NCBI GenBank assembly: GCA_036676195.1 | Contig: JAKFDK010000020.1 | Coordinates: 1-60,002, forward strand | Source: JAKFDK01 sp036676195 | GTDB lineage: Bacteria > Bacillota > Sulfobacillia > Symbiobacteriales > ZC4RG38 | Direction: 5' to 3' | Length of the DNA: 60,002 bases | Shown here: piece by piece, positions 59,306 to 60,002 of the stretch | Layout: every line of letters begins with the position of its first letter | Numbering within the stretch: the stretch's first letter is position 1 | Notes under the pieces: model-generated | Database searches by the model: none | Told to the model about the DNA's origin: nothing | The model's input: only the letters and a program-made list of their open reading frames with translations | Program-made: the position numbers and the translations under genes

Positions 59306-60002
59306 TTACGGGCCTGTGCCCAATGGTAGTTTCAAATAGGGCTCCCGGTGTTTCAGCATCCGCCAGACGATCCGCACCAGTACCCGCATCAGGCAGGTCA
59401 AGGCTGCCTGTTTGCTTTTCCCTTCCTTTAACTTCTTCTCATAGTACGCCCGGCTCTGCGGGCAGCGTGGCTCCCCATGCCGGCTTACCTGTATATGCGC
59501 CACCGCCAGCCGGAAAAACGCTGCATGCAGGCTCCGCCGCCCGTGCGCTGACCGGCTCCGGTGGCCTTTTCCCGCCGATGACCATTCCTTTGGCGCGATC
59601 CCGGTGTACCGCACCAGCCTATCCGGTGTGGCAAACCGCTGCACGTCTCCGATTCCGGCCAACAGTTCTGCCGCCTGCACCACATCCACCCCTGGCAGGG
59701 TGCTCAGGTGCTGCCCCAGCTTGCCCACCAGCCGGTCCAACTGCGCATCCGCCTGCCTGATTGCCTCCTGCAGGTAGAGCAGTTGTGCCACTGTCTGCCG
59801 CACCAGCGTATCCCGCTCGGCCTGGTACGCGCCCGTGGCTTGCTCCCCGGCCAGCGCCAGGATGGCCGCTGCCCGCTTTCGCCCCAGGCACCAGTGGCTC
59901 TGCTCCTGCAGGAATGCGGTCAGGTCTTCCACGCTCACCCCCTGCAGATGGTCCGCAGACGGATACGCCCGCCAGAAGGCCAGGGCCGTTTTGCCGAACG
60001 GG
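59306..60002 (-). CDS. IS110-family transposase, N-terminus beyond window edge
   Basis: The frame is open to the window end and gives at least 232 residues. The N-terminal RuvC-like DEDD domain is only partly inside. The C-terminal Transposase_20 domain is complete: LSTLPGVDVVQAAELLAGIG, VRYTGIAPKEWSSAGKG and the serine-bearing GRRSLHAAFFRLA. IS110 elements insert as dsDNA using a guide (bridge) RNA and have no terminal inverted repeats. The element lies next to the cut Rhs gene and probably caused its truncation. Confidence 0.88.
   Translation of the reverse strand, partial: PFGKTALAFWRAYPSADHLQGVSVEDLTAFLQEQSHWCLGRKRAAAILALAGEQATGAYQAERDTLVRQTVAQLLYLQEAIRQADAQLDRLVGKLGQHLSTLPGVDVVQAAELLAGIGDVQRFATPDRLVRYTGIAPKEWSSAGKGHRSRSAHGRRSLHAAFFRLAVAHIQVSRHGEPRCPQSRAYYEKKLKEGKSKQAALTCLMRVLVRIVWRMLKHREPYLKLPLGTGP

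Overview
The window (60 kb, mostly about 60-65 % G+C by eye) looks like chromosome from a high-GC member of the Bacillota. The best evidence is a complete CodY regulator (10958-11704), a LipL-type lipoyl-relay enzyme, a HelD RNA-polymerase recycling helicase, strong Bacillus-like Shine-Dalgarno sequences with frequent GTG/TTG starts, and a yybP-ykoY manganese riboswitch in front of a TerC gene. NirJ/AhbC-like radical SAM genes and CHASE2, HD-GYP and PocR-like signalling proteins fit a clostridial or Symbiobacterium-like lineage. I cannot name the species.

Layout. 1-7.3 kb: a low-GC orphan gene, an ECF sigma/anti-sigma/ABC-exporter operon, then decayed sequence with antitoxin-like genes, a broken GAF-GGDEF gene and a tandem-repeat array. 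7.3-13.9 kb: signalling and global control (HD-GYP, CHASE2 cyclase, CodY, XRE-TPR regulator, ECF sigma). 13.9-18.7 kb: an NnrS/oxidase-like membrane protein, two radical SAM/SPASM proteins of the alternative heme type, UspA and a DUF188 protein. 18.9-24.2 kb: Mn riboswitch-TerC, LipL with a structured RNA candidate upstream, MarR, ClC channel and a copper-amine-oxidase-N-domain protein. 24.3-33.9 kb: HelD, a drug exporter, a patatin lipase, a PocR/PAS histidine kinase and small unknowns.

34.4-39.5 kb carries the most interesting block: five tightly overlapping minus-strand genes for a cyclase-family hydrolase, a salicylate/isochorismate-synthase-like enzyme, an EhpF-like aryl adenylating enzyme, an EhpG/LuxC-like acyl reductase and a short-chain dehydrogenase. 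Together they could turn chorismate into a reduced aromatic product. Plus-strand neighbours are an acetyltransferase, an E2-like acyltransferase without a lipoyl-lysine and a medium-chain dehydrogenase.

42.2-55.3 kb: a MORN-repeat gene, a CNNM/CorC protein, a TetR-acyl-CoA dehydrogenase-acyl-CoA ligase fatty-acid operon, a methyltransferase, a secreted lipase, DAHP synthase, phenylacetate-CoA ligase and a dihydroxyphthalate-decarboxylase-like protein, with several gene remnants between them. 55.3-60 kb is a mobile and decayed end: DUF4926 remnant, HNH endonuclease, a frameshifted rolling-circle (HUH) Rep, an Rhs toxin tip with a probable immunity gene, and an IS110 transposase running off the window edge.
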